NCBI GenBank assembly: GCA_022560025.1
Contig: JAFISE010000212.1
Coordinates: 1-46,140, forward strand
Direction of reading: 5' to 3'
From: Stagonosporopsis chrysanthemi
Lineage: Eukaryota > Ascomycota > Dothideomycetes > Pleosporales > Didymellaceae
Length of the DNA stretch: 46,140 bases
Below are positions 21,801 to 30,444 of the stretch, one piece after another. The translations under genes were made by a program, and so were the position numbers. Below the pieces are notes generated by a model. The model saw only the letters and a list, made by a program, of their open reading frames with translations. It did no database searches and was not told the DNA's origin. Every line of letters begins with the position of its first letter. The first letter of the stretch is position 1.

Positions 21801-23283
21801 ACCAGTGTACTTGCTTGTCCCGACCGATGGGGTATTTGATGCCCGAATGGTACCAGAACAAATCCTTCAATATGGCTGACTTGATGCTTACGCTGTGCGC
21901 ACGGAGGATGCCGGTGGCATGAACAAGCACCTCGATCGCGGTTCTTGGTGTTGCAGAATTTGGTGGTGCTGTCAACAAGCAGCCAGCACATTCTACCAAG
22001 GCCACAACAACAGCTTCTATCCAAGGCTTCTCTGCAAGCTTGCTCCTCGGAGTCTTAGAGGGCGAGAAACGTATAGCAAGACTCAAAAGCTGAGACGACG
22101 CGCCAGACAGCGCTGCCAGGTCAGCTGGTACTGACTGGCCTTCGTCCTCAATTTGAGCTGCCTGCAGAAGCTTTGCACGTAACGGCCCCAGATTACTAGC
22201 AAGCAAAGCGGCTTCTCGATACTTGCCAGTGATTTCTGTGTTTTTCTCCAGATCAGCGAAGAAGGCGGCCCTGGCTGGGGCGAACAGATGTCTTGCCAAG
22301 AGCCTCTCTACAATATGCGTTGCGCGATCGGTAGAATTTACTACAGATTGATCTGGGTGTACGGATCGCAGCGCCTTCAGAGTGTCGAGCAGCGTTAGAG
22401 CAGGTACCAGAGAATTTGTTGAGAACTCGTCTGCCGAAGAGCCAGACTCGTCGTTTACAGTAATGGTTCGAAGGTCCCAGATTTCCACGACCAAAGACAA
22501 ATCCATGATCTCGGCCAGGTGTTGATTTCCGGGAGTGTATGGGGCCAAGGCTAACAGTTTCTCCACAGCGACGAGCCAGTTCTTTAAGATGCTAGCAGCT
22601 TGCGCACTCTCGGACCTCAACGCAACCTTCATAAGCTCAGCCTGGACTGTGTCCTCGCTCTGGTGTCGAGTATTGCTCAGGCCGACAATCGACTTGAGCA
22701 CCGCCCTGATGGTAAGAAAAAGCGTTTGGAGCTCAGAGACACCCAGGATTGGCTGGCCAGTGGAGCCGTTTGTGCTGGTTACTCCACGCTTTCGCTTCTT
22801 GGAGGGCTTGGCAGCTTCTCCGAGAGTCTCGCTTGACTCGAACACATCGTTCATGACAGTGTTCTCAAGCTCAGGCGTAGGTTGGCGTGGGTCGAAGTAT
22901 TCGGTGAGGGTTCGGTCGAGGATAGCAGGGAACGCGGCGTCTCGTAGATGCGGTGCGCTGCGCGATACAGGCAGGATATACAACATCCATTCCAGAAGCA
23001 GCCATAATGTAGTGGTGCCTCGCGGAGTTCTCCCAGCTGCCGTCTCATCTTTCAATTTGTCTAGCGCCCAGCGCAAAACCCATTCTGCCCTTGCTCTGAC
23101 CAGTGATTTCGTGATACTGGCCCTGTCATCCCCAGATCTGGTCGTCCAATCGTCCGGGAGGCCGATGATGTGCGCAGCTTGCTCGACTTGCTCGCTCACG
23201 TCCGAGAAGTCCTGATTGATGGCCTGCAGGCGCGGGCGGGTCGGCGCAGGTCCGTCTGCGGGGGTCTGTAAACTATTTAGCAT
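18826..23283 (-). CDS. URB2: Urb2/Npa2-like nucleolar pre-ribosome assembly protein
   Basis: A single exon of 1485 aa. The frame is open upstream to 23748, but that 5' part overlaps the Mic10 gene on the other strand and looks like shadow. ATG 23283 (MLNSLQTPADGPAPT) is therefore preferred. The protein is an alpha-helical, Leu/Ala-rich repeat scaffold with few other features, and it has a basic NLS-like patch KPSKKRKR at about 159-166. The C-terminus carries the Urb2/Npa2-type end: RLGGRFHLLLPLLQNLLFLL, then PGVREKLMPGVWEVVGAASL and MFAGLGRSERDVWRGVW. In yeast, Urb2 acts early in 60S assembly in the nucleolus with Npa1/Urb1, Dbp6 and Rsa3. The gene is divergent from the Mic10 gene with 286 bp between starts. 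No lesions are seen. Confidence 0.85.
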   Translation of the reverse strand: MLNSLQTPADGPAPTRPRLQAINQDFSDVSEQVEQAAHIIGLPDDWTTRSGDDRASITKSLVRARAEWVLRWALDKLKDETAAGRTPRGTTTLWLLLEWMLYILPVSRSAPHLRDAAFPAILDRTLTEYFDPRQPTPELENTVMNDVFESSETLGEAAKPSKKRKRGVTSTNGSTGQPILGVSELQTLFLTIRAVLKSIVGLSNTRHQSEDTVQAELMKVALRSESAQAASILKNWLVAVEKLLALAPYTPGNQHLAEIMDLSLVVEIWDLRTITVNDESGSSADEFSTNSLVPALTLLDTLKALRSVHPDQSVVNSTDRATHIVERLLARHLFAPARAAFFADLEKNTEITGKYREAALLASNLGPLRAKLLQAAQIEDEGQSVPADLAALSGASSQLLSLAIRFSPSKTPRSKLAEKPWIEAVVVALVECAGCLLTAPPNSATPRTAIEVLVHATGILRAHSVSIKSAILKDLFWYHSGIKYPIGRDKQVHWSLIAALIELDPSVFVTEPKSLTGPSKTQQSDLAQVVFDEISKVQFDGRGFAQESQKGESEPHIRKTTVLERIIVPLMSGFATNRNLLGFIRRWDDQLVKAHRHENRKALKECKDMIWEDRAISQALAQRLEQSLTQGQIASLLQEHILRMGDLSRALDTQAEQDINLKKLAAYKKAASTAVIVPAILQSLVSDEVIEAVKSQVRLLLESFSTWVQDERYTPHTRLSLSWLSLCELISKLWPLELHGSIEQQEELLSPLIEKSLDDMSAPSSKRVDSVTQAAAMLFLLNACNHLQSLPGSEDLIQPSLDKILQILSSGGLNAPEHVKMIQFFCTDFVQLFGRLGGEQCKHLLQQLLTAVLNMDNSTGISAINSLSEAIFEQGSSTLQDLHITALLELVQGQNAHAQSLAITSLHSVQASAISREKREAVLDSLTEMALAGSQDVPILLSIMVQLMNASNATAKVSSDGTVLFEIAQQLQQPDIASSATLGLLQQLVQTTISPIVSNQSQSQNMIYLGKLKGKIDSVIGKGKQCSAANLAILRAVFAAQKQNSLLQPKQFISVLKTSLTSESSSPGSASLLDVIDAINELPTTVLAEAKLLDSTRAWLRTWVNDNADLESYIATGGQGPQELAEYVARLHSTVAKFKLYPDIQWLVKFTLKCLREQMPEQRKITLTRTIKDVFAELPVFEKLDLVHTLTTPADPLNLPLSYQLLATLISTMEDHHESNIESRNNQLALLPKLGDLLIRSPDHASFNALLSSINTIISHTPSLATQHSIETTITALSTIASRSSPQLSAIHAPAIYARLCETARLTLLLHRGRLGGRFHLLLPLLQNLLFLLFTPHSGRGALPAWLKSSGATPLTPVNGAQFARVLATLCNPPQSSIQKTHNSGKTSKTLNDPVKAAREKTSAFLYPLLASFSRFQLSGRLEPGVREKLMPGVWEVVGAASLSRDALDAMFAGLGRSERDVWRGVWGEWEGVYGRKDLLSGDIV

Positions 23284-23569
23284 GGCACATGGATGCCGTG
23301 AACAACGAGGGACCCTACTGTCTTTTTCGGCGCCATGTCTGCCCCCAGCTTGCGTTGTGTCGTCCAGAGAGAAAGCTGGCGCAGCAGATCTGCCATCATA
23401 AACTTTTTGTGGGGCAACCCGGTCACAGCTGCCCTCGCCAAGCCGGCGGCCGACGTCAAACTCCGCTGAGCTGGACCGCGTCAACACCAACGCCAGCCCG
23501 CGCATCAGCACTCCTATCGCCGTCGCCAGACTCCCGAGACGCCCAATTGCACCCGCCCTCGCTGCAGCC
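23284..23569. promoter_or_regulatory. Shared bidirectional promoter (Urb2-like / Mic10)
   Basis: The start codons of the minus-strand Urb2-like gene (23283) and the plus-strand Mic10 gene (23570) are 286 bp apart, so both promoters must lie here or overlap the genes. The region is GC-rich and has no clear TATA box, as expected for housekeeping genes. Specific factor sites were not identified. Confidence 0.6.
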
Positions 23570-24086
23570 ATGTCCGACGCTCCCTCCCAGCCCATTGCGC
23601 CCATCCCGCGTACCACCCGCCCCATGAGCGAAGCTCTCCTCAACGAGAAGGTACATACACCCGCATAGGCGCGCGGCTCCACCTGTCGTGGGCCTGGAAG
23701 GCTCATGCTGGAACATGTCCTGGCTCCAGTGGAGTTACCCAGCCCCAATTGCGGCTTGCGAGGCCCCAGCCATGCATATCAGCTGTCACATGCGCAGGAA
23801 CAACAGCTAACAGCTCTGCTTAGTGGGACCGCTGCCTCTCTTCGATGCTCATCCGCTCTGGCCTCGGTCTGTCCTTCGGTATTGTCTTCTCTGTCCTGCT
23901 CTTCAAGCGCCGCGCATGGCCTGCGACAGTCGGCCTTGGCTTCGGTGCCGGACGTGCGTGGGAGGAGTGCGACAACGTCAGTCTTCACAGCCAGAAAAGC
24001 TCTATCACCAGTTCCTAACACAACTCCAGTCGTTCAAGCGCGCAGCCTCGCCTGCCAAGGATGGCCTCCGCGTGGTCAGGCCATAA
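23570..24086 (+). CDS. MIC10: MICOS complex subunit Mic10
   Basis: Three exons (23570-23650, 23824-23976, 24030-24086) encode 96 aa, the usual size for the family. The introns are 173 and 53 nt. Exon 1 ends LNEK and exon 2 begins WDRCLSSMLIRSGLGLSFGI, the conserved Mic10 start of helix 1. Helix 2 carries VGLGFGAGRAWEECD. The two helices are joined by a short basic loop (FKRRAW). The glycine-rich motifs in both helices drive oligomerisation that bends the inner mitochondrial membrane at crista junctions. The final exon gives a short basic tail (SFKRAASPAKDG...). The longer first intron is normal for a gene starting in a bidirectional promoter. Confidence is high because all hallmark residues are present. 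Confidence 0.93.
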
Positions 24087-24358
24087 GCGGACGTAGTCGG
24101 ACAATGTCGAGCGTGGATTCTTTCAGTATAATGAACTTGGTACACGAGCAGCGCGCTGTACAGTAGGGCACGGTCTAGAGAGTTTTGGAATCGAAGGCTG
24201 TATATTCGGGAAACGTCACACATCCAACCTTCTCACGAAGCATATCAATGGCTGTTGTCGACCATACTAAGTTGACAGGCCATTACTACAGAGACATGTC
24301 CAAGAACCCACTCTAAATCCCGAAGAATGCACCAAGCTCGAACTAATCGATGATTACA

Positions 24359-24979
24359 TCAGCTTAGGATCCTAGCTTGGTCCTTCCTGCCAGGCGCCCC
24401 CACGTACTCGTCATTCTGCAGGTCCTCAACATCCACTTCTTCGCATGGAAATACGCAGTCCAGCCTTCGCTCCTGCATACCGTCAGCATACTGCAACTCA
24501 ACCATAAGCAGCAAACAATCTACCCTTCGGTCCACGCCACTTTCCCATTCTGAAGCATCACACCATGCCTCTTCCCTTCTCTTGCCTTCTCCACGCTCCC
24601 CGTCGACCTCTTCTGTACTCTCTTCTGTACTCCACTCCCTCCTCCCGACCTGAAACCCCAGCGCTCCATCTCCAGCGTATATAACACTCAGTCTCGCATC
24701 GTCCAGCAACCCCGCGACTGCAAGACCACGTTCGCGGTCTAGCCGGGTATAGCTGTTGAACGCTGTAGCCGGGCGGTGCGAGGCAACGTCAATAGTCATG
24801 TTGTTCGCATGGTCGATGATAGTGTTCAATTTTACGTAGTCAATCGACCACTGCTGACGATGCCAGAGGGTGAATGTGCATTTGGAGTGGAGGCTGGAGG
24901 CTGTGGGGGATGCGGCGGAGCCAGGAAGAAGGCCTGCAATGGCGAATGTCGGGACGGTGAGCAATAATACGGGCAGCAT
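24359..24979 (-). CDS. Small secreted protein of unknown function
   Basis: A single-exon ORF. I chose ATG 24979 (MLPVLLLTVPTFAIAGLLPG) over the in-frame ATG 25042, because it puts a classical signal peptide at the very N-terminus; the product is then 206 aa. The mature part begins near SAASPTASS. Recognisable stretches are CTFTLWHRQQWSIDYVKLN, an HANNMTID segment with an N-glycosylation site, and an acidic Glu/Arg-rich loop (STEEVDGERGEGKRREE). Four cysteines remain in the mature protein (CTFTLW, EEAWCD, VDCLL and RLDCVFPCEE contribute). No known domain was recognised. It could be an effector-like or wall-associated protein, but only secretion is supported. It is convergent with Mic10, leaving 272 nt between the two stops. 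Confidence 0.6.
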   Translation of the reverse strand: MLPVLLLTVPTFAIAGLLPGSAASPTASSLHSKCTFTLWHRQQWSIDYVKLNTIIDHANNMTIDVASHRPATAFNSYTRLDRERGLAVAGLLDDARLSVIYAGDGALGFQVGRREWSTEESTEEVDGERGEGKRREEAWCDASEWESGVDRRVDCLLLMVELQYADGMQERRLDCVFPCEEVDVEDLQNDEYVGAPGRKDQARILS

Positions 24980-26518
24980 TTTCGATTCTCGAATGTGTTG
25001 TCCTGTGGCTGAAGTGTCGGTTTCAAGCTTGCGCTGCGGCAAGGTGAGCTGAGCTGAGTAACTCTCTGGGCCTGCCGCTATGCGGGGTCGGAGCTACCTA
25101 ATCTAGCTGGAGCCGCATACGTCAGAGTCTAAACGCGTCTTGGGAGGTACTGCATAGTCTAGGCTGAGCGGTTTCTGATTTTGAATCACAATGGTTACAA
25201 GTCTCTCGCCTTTCATTCTGCAAACCCTTTCTCGTGCATAGCTGGATTCTGAACCACACAAGTGTATAGAGATACACACAGACTCCCGAAATTTTGAAAG
25301 ACGACGTGCTAACTGTTAGCCCAAACAACTCTCTCTTCTGTTCCTGCCTGCTGTTCGCTGAATATACTTGCCACCATGCCATTTTAGGCACAGTAAGCAA
25401 ATGCGGGAATGACATCGGCTCCCCTTCACAGTCTCCATCACCACAACCCTATTTTGGACTTCATGCAACACGCAGGTTTCAATAAACATCGGCACTTCGG
25501 GATTAAGGATGGCCAATGTAGTCCTCGTCCTATCTCCAGCGGCTGCCTCGAAACAATAGTGGATCCTACGTCTTAGCGACCATTCAAGCATCAGCATCTG
25601 GACACCGTGCAGGTCCCGGGTCATCCCGTCTTACACACTGTTACCACTGTAGAAACTCTGACTGTCAGAGCTTGCTACCTCTAGTGCTCATCTCCGTCCA
25701 GTGTGCATGGCTGCGAGATAACAATCTCAAGATGCAGATCTCCACGTCTCTGGACGACTACAGCCATTACAGGACGTGCTTGTACGCAAGATGGAGTCAC
25801 AGCTCAACAAGGTTGATCCGCGTGGGGGTTGCAACTCAGTGCAACCTTGTGCTTCTTGAAGACTCCGGCATTTCTACGCCCTCAGATGAAGGTAATGACA
25901 GATGACATCTGAGACTACAGGGCATCCTTATGCAAAGCATGAAGTACGCAAGACCAACGAATCTGCTCGTTTGCTGAAACGTCCTCCATCTAAGGACCTC
26001 AGCACTCCTAGTACTCCGTGCTGATCGAACGCAAACAGAGCTCTCCTATCAAACTCTACGCCGGTCAGCAATGTCTACCCGATGGCTTGCTGATAGCAAG
26101 ATTGTTCCTGGTGCTGCTGCAGATTTGACACAAGCCCCTTTCTGCAATGAGCCGTCGTGGTGCTTCACTCGCTCGGAGGTGCGTAATATGCACAGCTATG
26201 GATACCTTTTGGACGCGTTTGCTGATCCCATTGAAGCTGGTACGCTACCGGGCTTGAAAGTGGGCCAACTGCGTGAGCGTATTGGATCCTAGCCGCTTGC
26301 CCCGAAGACGACGTAAGTATCTTGAACGAAGCCATGATGCGCCAGCGAGCCTGGTCGTCAACAATACCTTCTTCATCTTCACTCGGGATATTATTCTAGT
26401 AATCTCGGTCACGGCAAACATGCAGATACGTAACAGAGAAGTCATCCCCCCTACAAAGGGGTATGAGGTTTCCTACCCTACTTCTACCGAACTGCCCCTC
26501 CACTCACTCCATTCCGAC
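24980..26518. other. Divergent intergenic region (secreted protein / MFS transporter)
   Basis: About 1.5 kb between divergent starts. Small frames such as 26071-26292 have no recognisable domain and may be upstream ORFs of the transporter transcript. The transporter frame stays open back to an ATG at 26420, a possible alternative start. Confidence 0.5.
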
Positions 26519-28248
26519 ATGGAAAGCAAGTCCTCCTCGACCAGAGAAACCACCACACCCGCCTCAGAACATGAGCGGACAACACAGTCCAAGGAGGTTT
26601 TCGAGTGTCCCATGAACACAACGCAACTCATCGCTTTCATTTCCATTACCTGCATATCCCAGCTCCTCTCCTTGAGCGCGATGAACCAGACCGTCGCCCC
26701 CGTCATCCTCCTGGCCCGCTACTTCCATGTCCCCAACCCCGGCGAACTGAGCTGGTTCTCGGCTGCATACAGCATGAGTGTCGGCACGTTCATACTGCCC
26801 GCTGGTGAATTGTTCCTTCTGAGCATTCAGTCACTTTGCCTCCGCTGACACGCAGCAGGTCGACTGGGCGACATGTTCGGACACAAGAAAGTGTACCTCC
26901 TGGGCTGGCTTTGGTTCGCAGCCTCCAGCTGCGTCACGGGATTTGCGTACAAGTGGGACAGTATTGTGTTCAGCACGCTTCGCGCGCTGCAGGGCATTGG
27001 TGAGCTGGCCCAGTACTCCGCTCGGCACACGCTCACAGTCTCAGGCCCGGCCTTGTTGATTCCCAATGCTGTTGCATTGATCGGCCGCGCTCTACCCGCG
27101 GGCAAAATGCGGATGCTCGGTTTTGCATGCTTCGGCGCGTGTGGTCCGCTTGGAGCCACCTTGGGCGCCGTCTTCTCAGCTCTGATTGCGGAGCGCTGGT
27201 GGTGGCCATGCAACTTCTGGGTCTTGTCGTTCGTCGCACTCATCATTATGGGTTGTGCATGGTTCATACTACCAGCGGACTGCACGCAGGAGACTGGACC
27301 TGACTCAAAACAACCCAAATTCGATTATTGGGGTACCGTCACTGGTGTCACAGGGCTGATACTCGTCAATTTCGCGTTGAACCAGGCTCCATTGGTGTTG
27401 TGGACCACTCCATACATTGGAGCTATGTTAGCTGCTGGCATTGTGCTACTGATCGCATTTGTGGTCGTCGAGTTGCATACACCCGATCCGCTGGTTCCAA
27501 TTCGAGGCCTCTCCCGCGACGCAGTCTTCGCACTGACCTGCATAGTAGCAGGCTGGGCATCCCACGGGTCCGTATCCTCACCCCCTTTCCCTTCTCGACC
27601 GCTGACCACACCAGCATATGGGCATACAACCTCTACCTCTTCCTCGAGCACCTGCGCGGCCAATCTGCGCTCCTGACATGCGCGCAAACCTCCCCCGTGG
27701 CTCTAACCGGCCTCCTCTTCGCCTTCTCCACAGTCTGGCTGATCCAGCACCTCGGCGTCGCGCCCGTGATGCTCCTCTCCATGACCTTCTTCACAGGCGG
27801 CGCGCTGCTCCTCGCCACCATGCCGCTGCACCAGTCCTACTGGGCGCAGACCCTCGTGTCCGTGCTGCTGATGCCTGGCGCCATGAACCTCAGCTACCCG
27901 GCCGCCAACATGCTGATGTCGACTGCGCTGCCCAGGGCCAAACAGGGCGTCGCTGCGAGTCTGGTGAGCACCCTGGTCAACTACAGTATCTCGGTGGGCT
28001 TAGGCTTTGCGGGCACGGTGGATAGGTATACGACGGACCGGGCGTTGGGGGAGCTGGATGCGCAGAAAGTGCGGCATGATATGTGGGATTCCGAGGCGGG
28101 TACTGTGCAGATTCGGCTGAAAGGGATGCGGGCATCGTTTTGGTTTGCGGTGGGGTTGGGGTGTTTGGGCATGGTAGTCGCTGGGGTGTTTGTTGCGGTG
28201 GTTGAGCGAAGGAAGAGAGCTGGCGTGCGGGTCTCGGGTCGTGTGTAG
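26519..28248 (+). CDS. MFS transporter (DHA2/Atr1-like)
   Basis: Four exons (26519-26804, 26859-26999, 27045-27567, 27615-28248), with introns of 54, 45 and 47 nt, encode 527 aa. A hydrophilic N-terminus (about 35 residues, Ser/Thr/Glu-rich) precedes the first helix TTQLIAFISITCISQLLSLS. The loop motif GRLGDMFGHKKV after helix 2 is the MFS motif A. RALQGIGPALLIPNAVALIG is the helix 4 motif of drug:H+ antiporters, and GACGPLGATLGAVF resembles motif C. The length fits a 14-helix arrangement ending KRAGVRVSGRV. Overall it resembles Atr1/aminotriazole-resistance and related low-affinity ammonium transporters in the plasma membrane. The substrate cannot be read from sequence. The in-frame ATG 26420 would add 33 residues. 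No gene nearby suggests an associated metabolite cluster. Confidence 0.9.
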
Positions 28249-28872
28249 TGCCCGAGTGTTCTATGGCGGTGAGCAGACTTCGATGTCCTGCTTCTTCCTT
28301 TCAGTTTCATTCGGTACGTACATTCTGGTCAACCAAGCGGGATTAATATGCCTGACCAACACACCTTCGTACGTGCTTCCTACATGACCTATTCTCAACG
28401 ATGACACACTACATCTCTTCTCAACGACCGCATCGGAACGTCAGTCTTGTTGGTCTACCGTACAAGAATGAATGGGAGAAGCGCGATTGGCGCATGTGGA
28501 GATGGTACGTGATGTCGCTGTTCGGCTGAATATGGCAACCCGTCACCGTTCCCAACTCACAATACATTCCAAGACGCGAAAAGGTGTGATTTGACGTTTC
28601 ATTGCGTAGATAAGAGTCGTATGTTCATAACACAGCACACACACCCCTCGGCCAGAAGAGAGTAAACAACACCGGGTAGCGATGCCCGGCAGATTGGTCT
28701 AACGCCATACGCCCGTCCCATTTTGCACAGTAAGAGAACCCAACATGCCATGTCGATCCATGCACTGCACGGGGAAATGCCCACACTTTGTATGCGGTAT
28801 GCAACCCCCCCCCCCCCCCTTCAACTGCTGCTGTGGCAGCTTGCGCGTGTGCGCGAGCTCGCACACAGGCGC
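28249..28872. other. Intergenic between convergent genes, with C15 tract
   Basis: The 3' regions of the MFS and Nhp2 genes. A run of 15 C lies at 28805-28819. No gene is supported. Confidence 0.5.
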
Positions 28873-29630
28873 CTACTTGCGCACCGTCTTTGCCGCCTTG
28901 GAGACGAGCTTCTGCAGCTCGCCGTACGCCTCGTCAAAGTCCTTTGCGTCGTCCTCCTTGACGTCCTTGGCCTTCTTGCCTGACCCGGCCTTGGCGACCA
29001 TGACAACGGACGTGGGACGCTTTGTTGCGCTGGCCTCGCCGAGCTGGGCGCGCGACTTGATGTAGATGTAGGGGATGCCGTGGTCTTCGCACAGCACGGG
29101 GATGTGGGAGATGACGTCCATGGGCGAGATGTCGGCGGCGATGACGACGATGGCGGAGGGATCGTTGATGTCGGCCGTGTTACCGGAACCTTGCGACTTG
29201 CGGAGGGCCTTGACGACTTCCTTGACGCCGCGGCGGAGGGTCTTGGTCTTCGCGGCTGTTGGGTGCGTTAGTGAGGTGGTTCTACGGCCAGCTGCGCAGA
29301 CGGGTGGAAGCTGCTAGACATACACTTTTTAACGGTCTTGAGAATCTTCTTGACCTCCTTGTCGTTGTCTGCGAGAGGGAAAGCGAAGGGAACAAGTGCG
29401 CCAGAAGGCTCCTCGCCCACAACAGCAACAGCACCGCTGTCAATCTCCATCAGGGAGACCTCAGGCTCCTCAATTGCGGCCTCGAGAGCGTCTGTGACAT
29501 CCTTGCTCTTCTTATCCTTCTTCTCCTTCTTGGGCTTGGAGACACCGTCGGACTCTGCGCGCTTCTCCTTCTTTTCCTTCTTGTCCTTCTTCTCCTTCTT
29601 CAGCTTCTTCTCTTCAATTTCCTTGGCCAT
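28873..29630 (-). CDS. NHP2: Nhp2, H/ACA snoRNP subunit
   Basis: Two exons (29630-29324 and 29255-28873; intron 68 nt, GTATGT...CAACAG) encode 229 aa. The first ~45 residues are almost wholly Lys/Glu (EKKLKKEKKDKKEKKEK), a nucleolar-type basic tail, then an acidic linker. The L7Ae/Nhp2 fold follows: PFAFPLADNDKEVKKILKTV, RRGVKEVVKALRKS, IVVIAADISPMDVISHIPVL, and CEDHGIPYIYIKSRAQLGEA with KRPTSVVMV. The GVKEVVKALRK block contacts the kink-turn-like RNA. Nhp2 is a core protein of the pseudouridylation particles (with Cbf5, Gar1 and Nop10) and of telomerase RNP in some eukaryotes. The basic N-terminal extension is longer than in yeast Nhp2 (156 aa). The C-terminal tail (after about residue 190) is also lysine/acid-rich. 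Confidence 0.93.
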
Positions 29631-30293
29631 TGCGGATGTGTGTGACGACGTCTGCTACGGCGATATGTCTTGAATGCAATGCGCAAGAAAAATAGAGGAC
29701 GAGTGGCAGTGTGGTTGCAAGAGGGTGCTTTGCTGTGCGCGAGAGCTTCAGTCCGAACTTTTTTGCGTGCAAAATCGAGGTTCGGCGCTAACCGCAAACC
29801 TTTAGCGTGACCTTGGCACGTTCACTATCACTATCCTCACTGTCGTTTGAACATCACAAGTCACATTGCACGACCAAGACATATTTCTCAGGTACCAATT
29901 TTTATACATGAATGTTCTGGAGGAGAAGAAAACGCACGCCATCACTCCCGCGTCATCAATCTACTACCCAAACACCCGCCTCTGTCGCCATAAAAGACAA
30001 TAAGCAGGTACGCATGGTATATGCAGGAGGAGATCCCGCCAGCCGTGACAGATAGATAGGAAATAAAGATATAACACAAAGTATTATCGGAATGCAGCCG
30101 ACACAGTTCGCAGCCAGACCGAGTTGAACCGAAACGCACTTGGGGCCAGCCTCCAAACCGGTCCAGAAAGCCAAAGGGTATGAGCGAGAGGAAAGATATT
30201 AGAGGGATGCCAGAACGAACAGAGCCTGGGCTCGAGTGTGTATCTCTGGACCAGATCGCCCCAATGCGCCATGTTGCCTCGATCTGAAGAAAT

Positions 30294-30327
<34 letters not shown>

Positions 30328-30444
30328 GACACCAAACTCCATGCCATGCCCCCCGAATGCAGAGAGATAGCGAGATGAGAGAAGAGCTGCAGCAATCTAG
30401 CAAAGAAATAAGAGAAAAATAAACAGAAATGTCGTAACAGTGGC
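29631..30444. other. Intergenic with A31 tract (Nhp2 promoter side / transcription factor 3' end)
   Basis: This contains the Nhp2 promoter and the 3' region of the minus-strand transcription-factor gene. A run of 31 A (30295-30325) lies 120 nt past the transcription-factor stop and would be U31 in its transcript if included. No gene is supported. Confidence 0.5.
30295..30325. repeat. A31 homopolymer
   Basis: Thirty-one consecutive A on the plus strand, by count. It is downstream of the transcription-factor gene on the opposite strand. It could be a retroposition tail scar or simple slippage; no target-site duplication is evident beside it. Confidence 0.9.

Noticed and set aside
23284..23748. 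N-terminal extension of the Urb2-like frame to 23748 (155 more codons)
   Set aside because: Overlaps Mic10 exon 1 and intron on the opposite strand, has shadow-like composition, and ATG 23283 is a natural start.
12199..28248. A secondary-metabolite cluster (GMC oxidoreductase, transporter, regulator)
   Set aside because: The three genes are separated by housekeeping genes and there is no PKS, NRPS, terpene or RiPP core gene.
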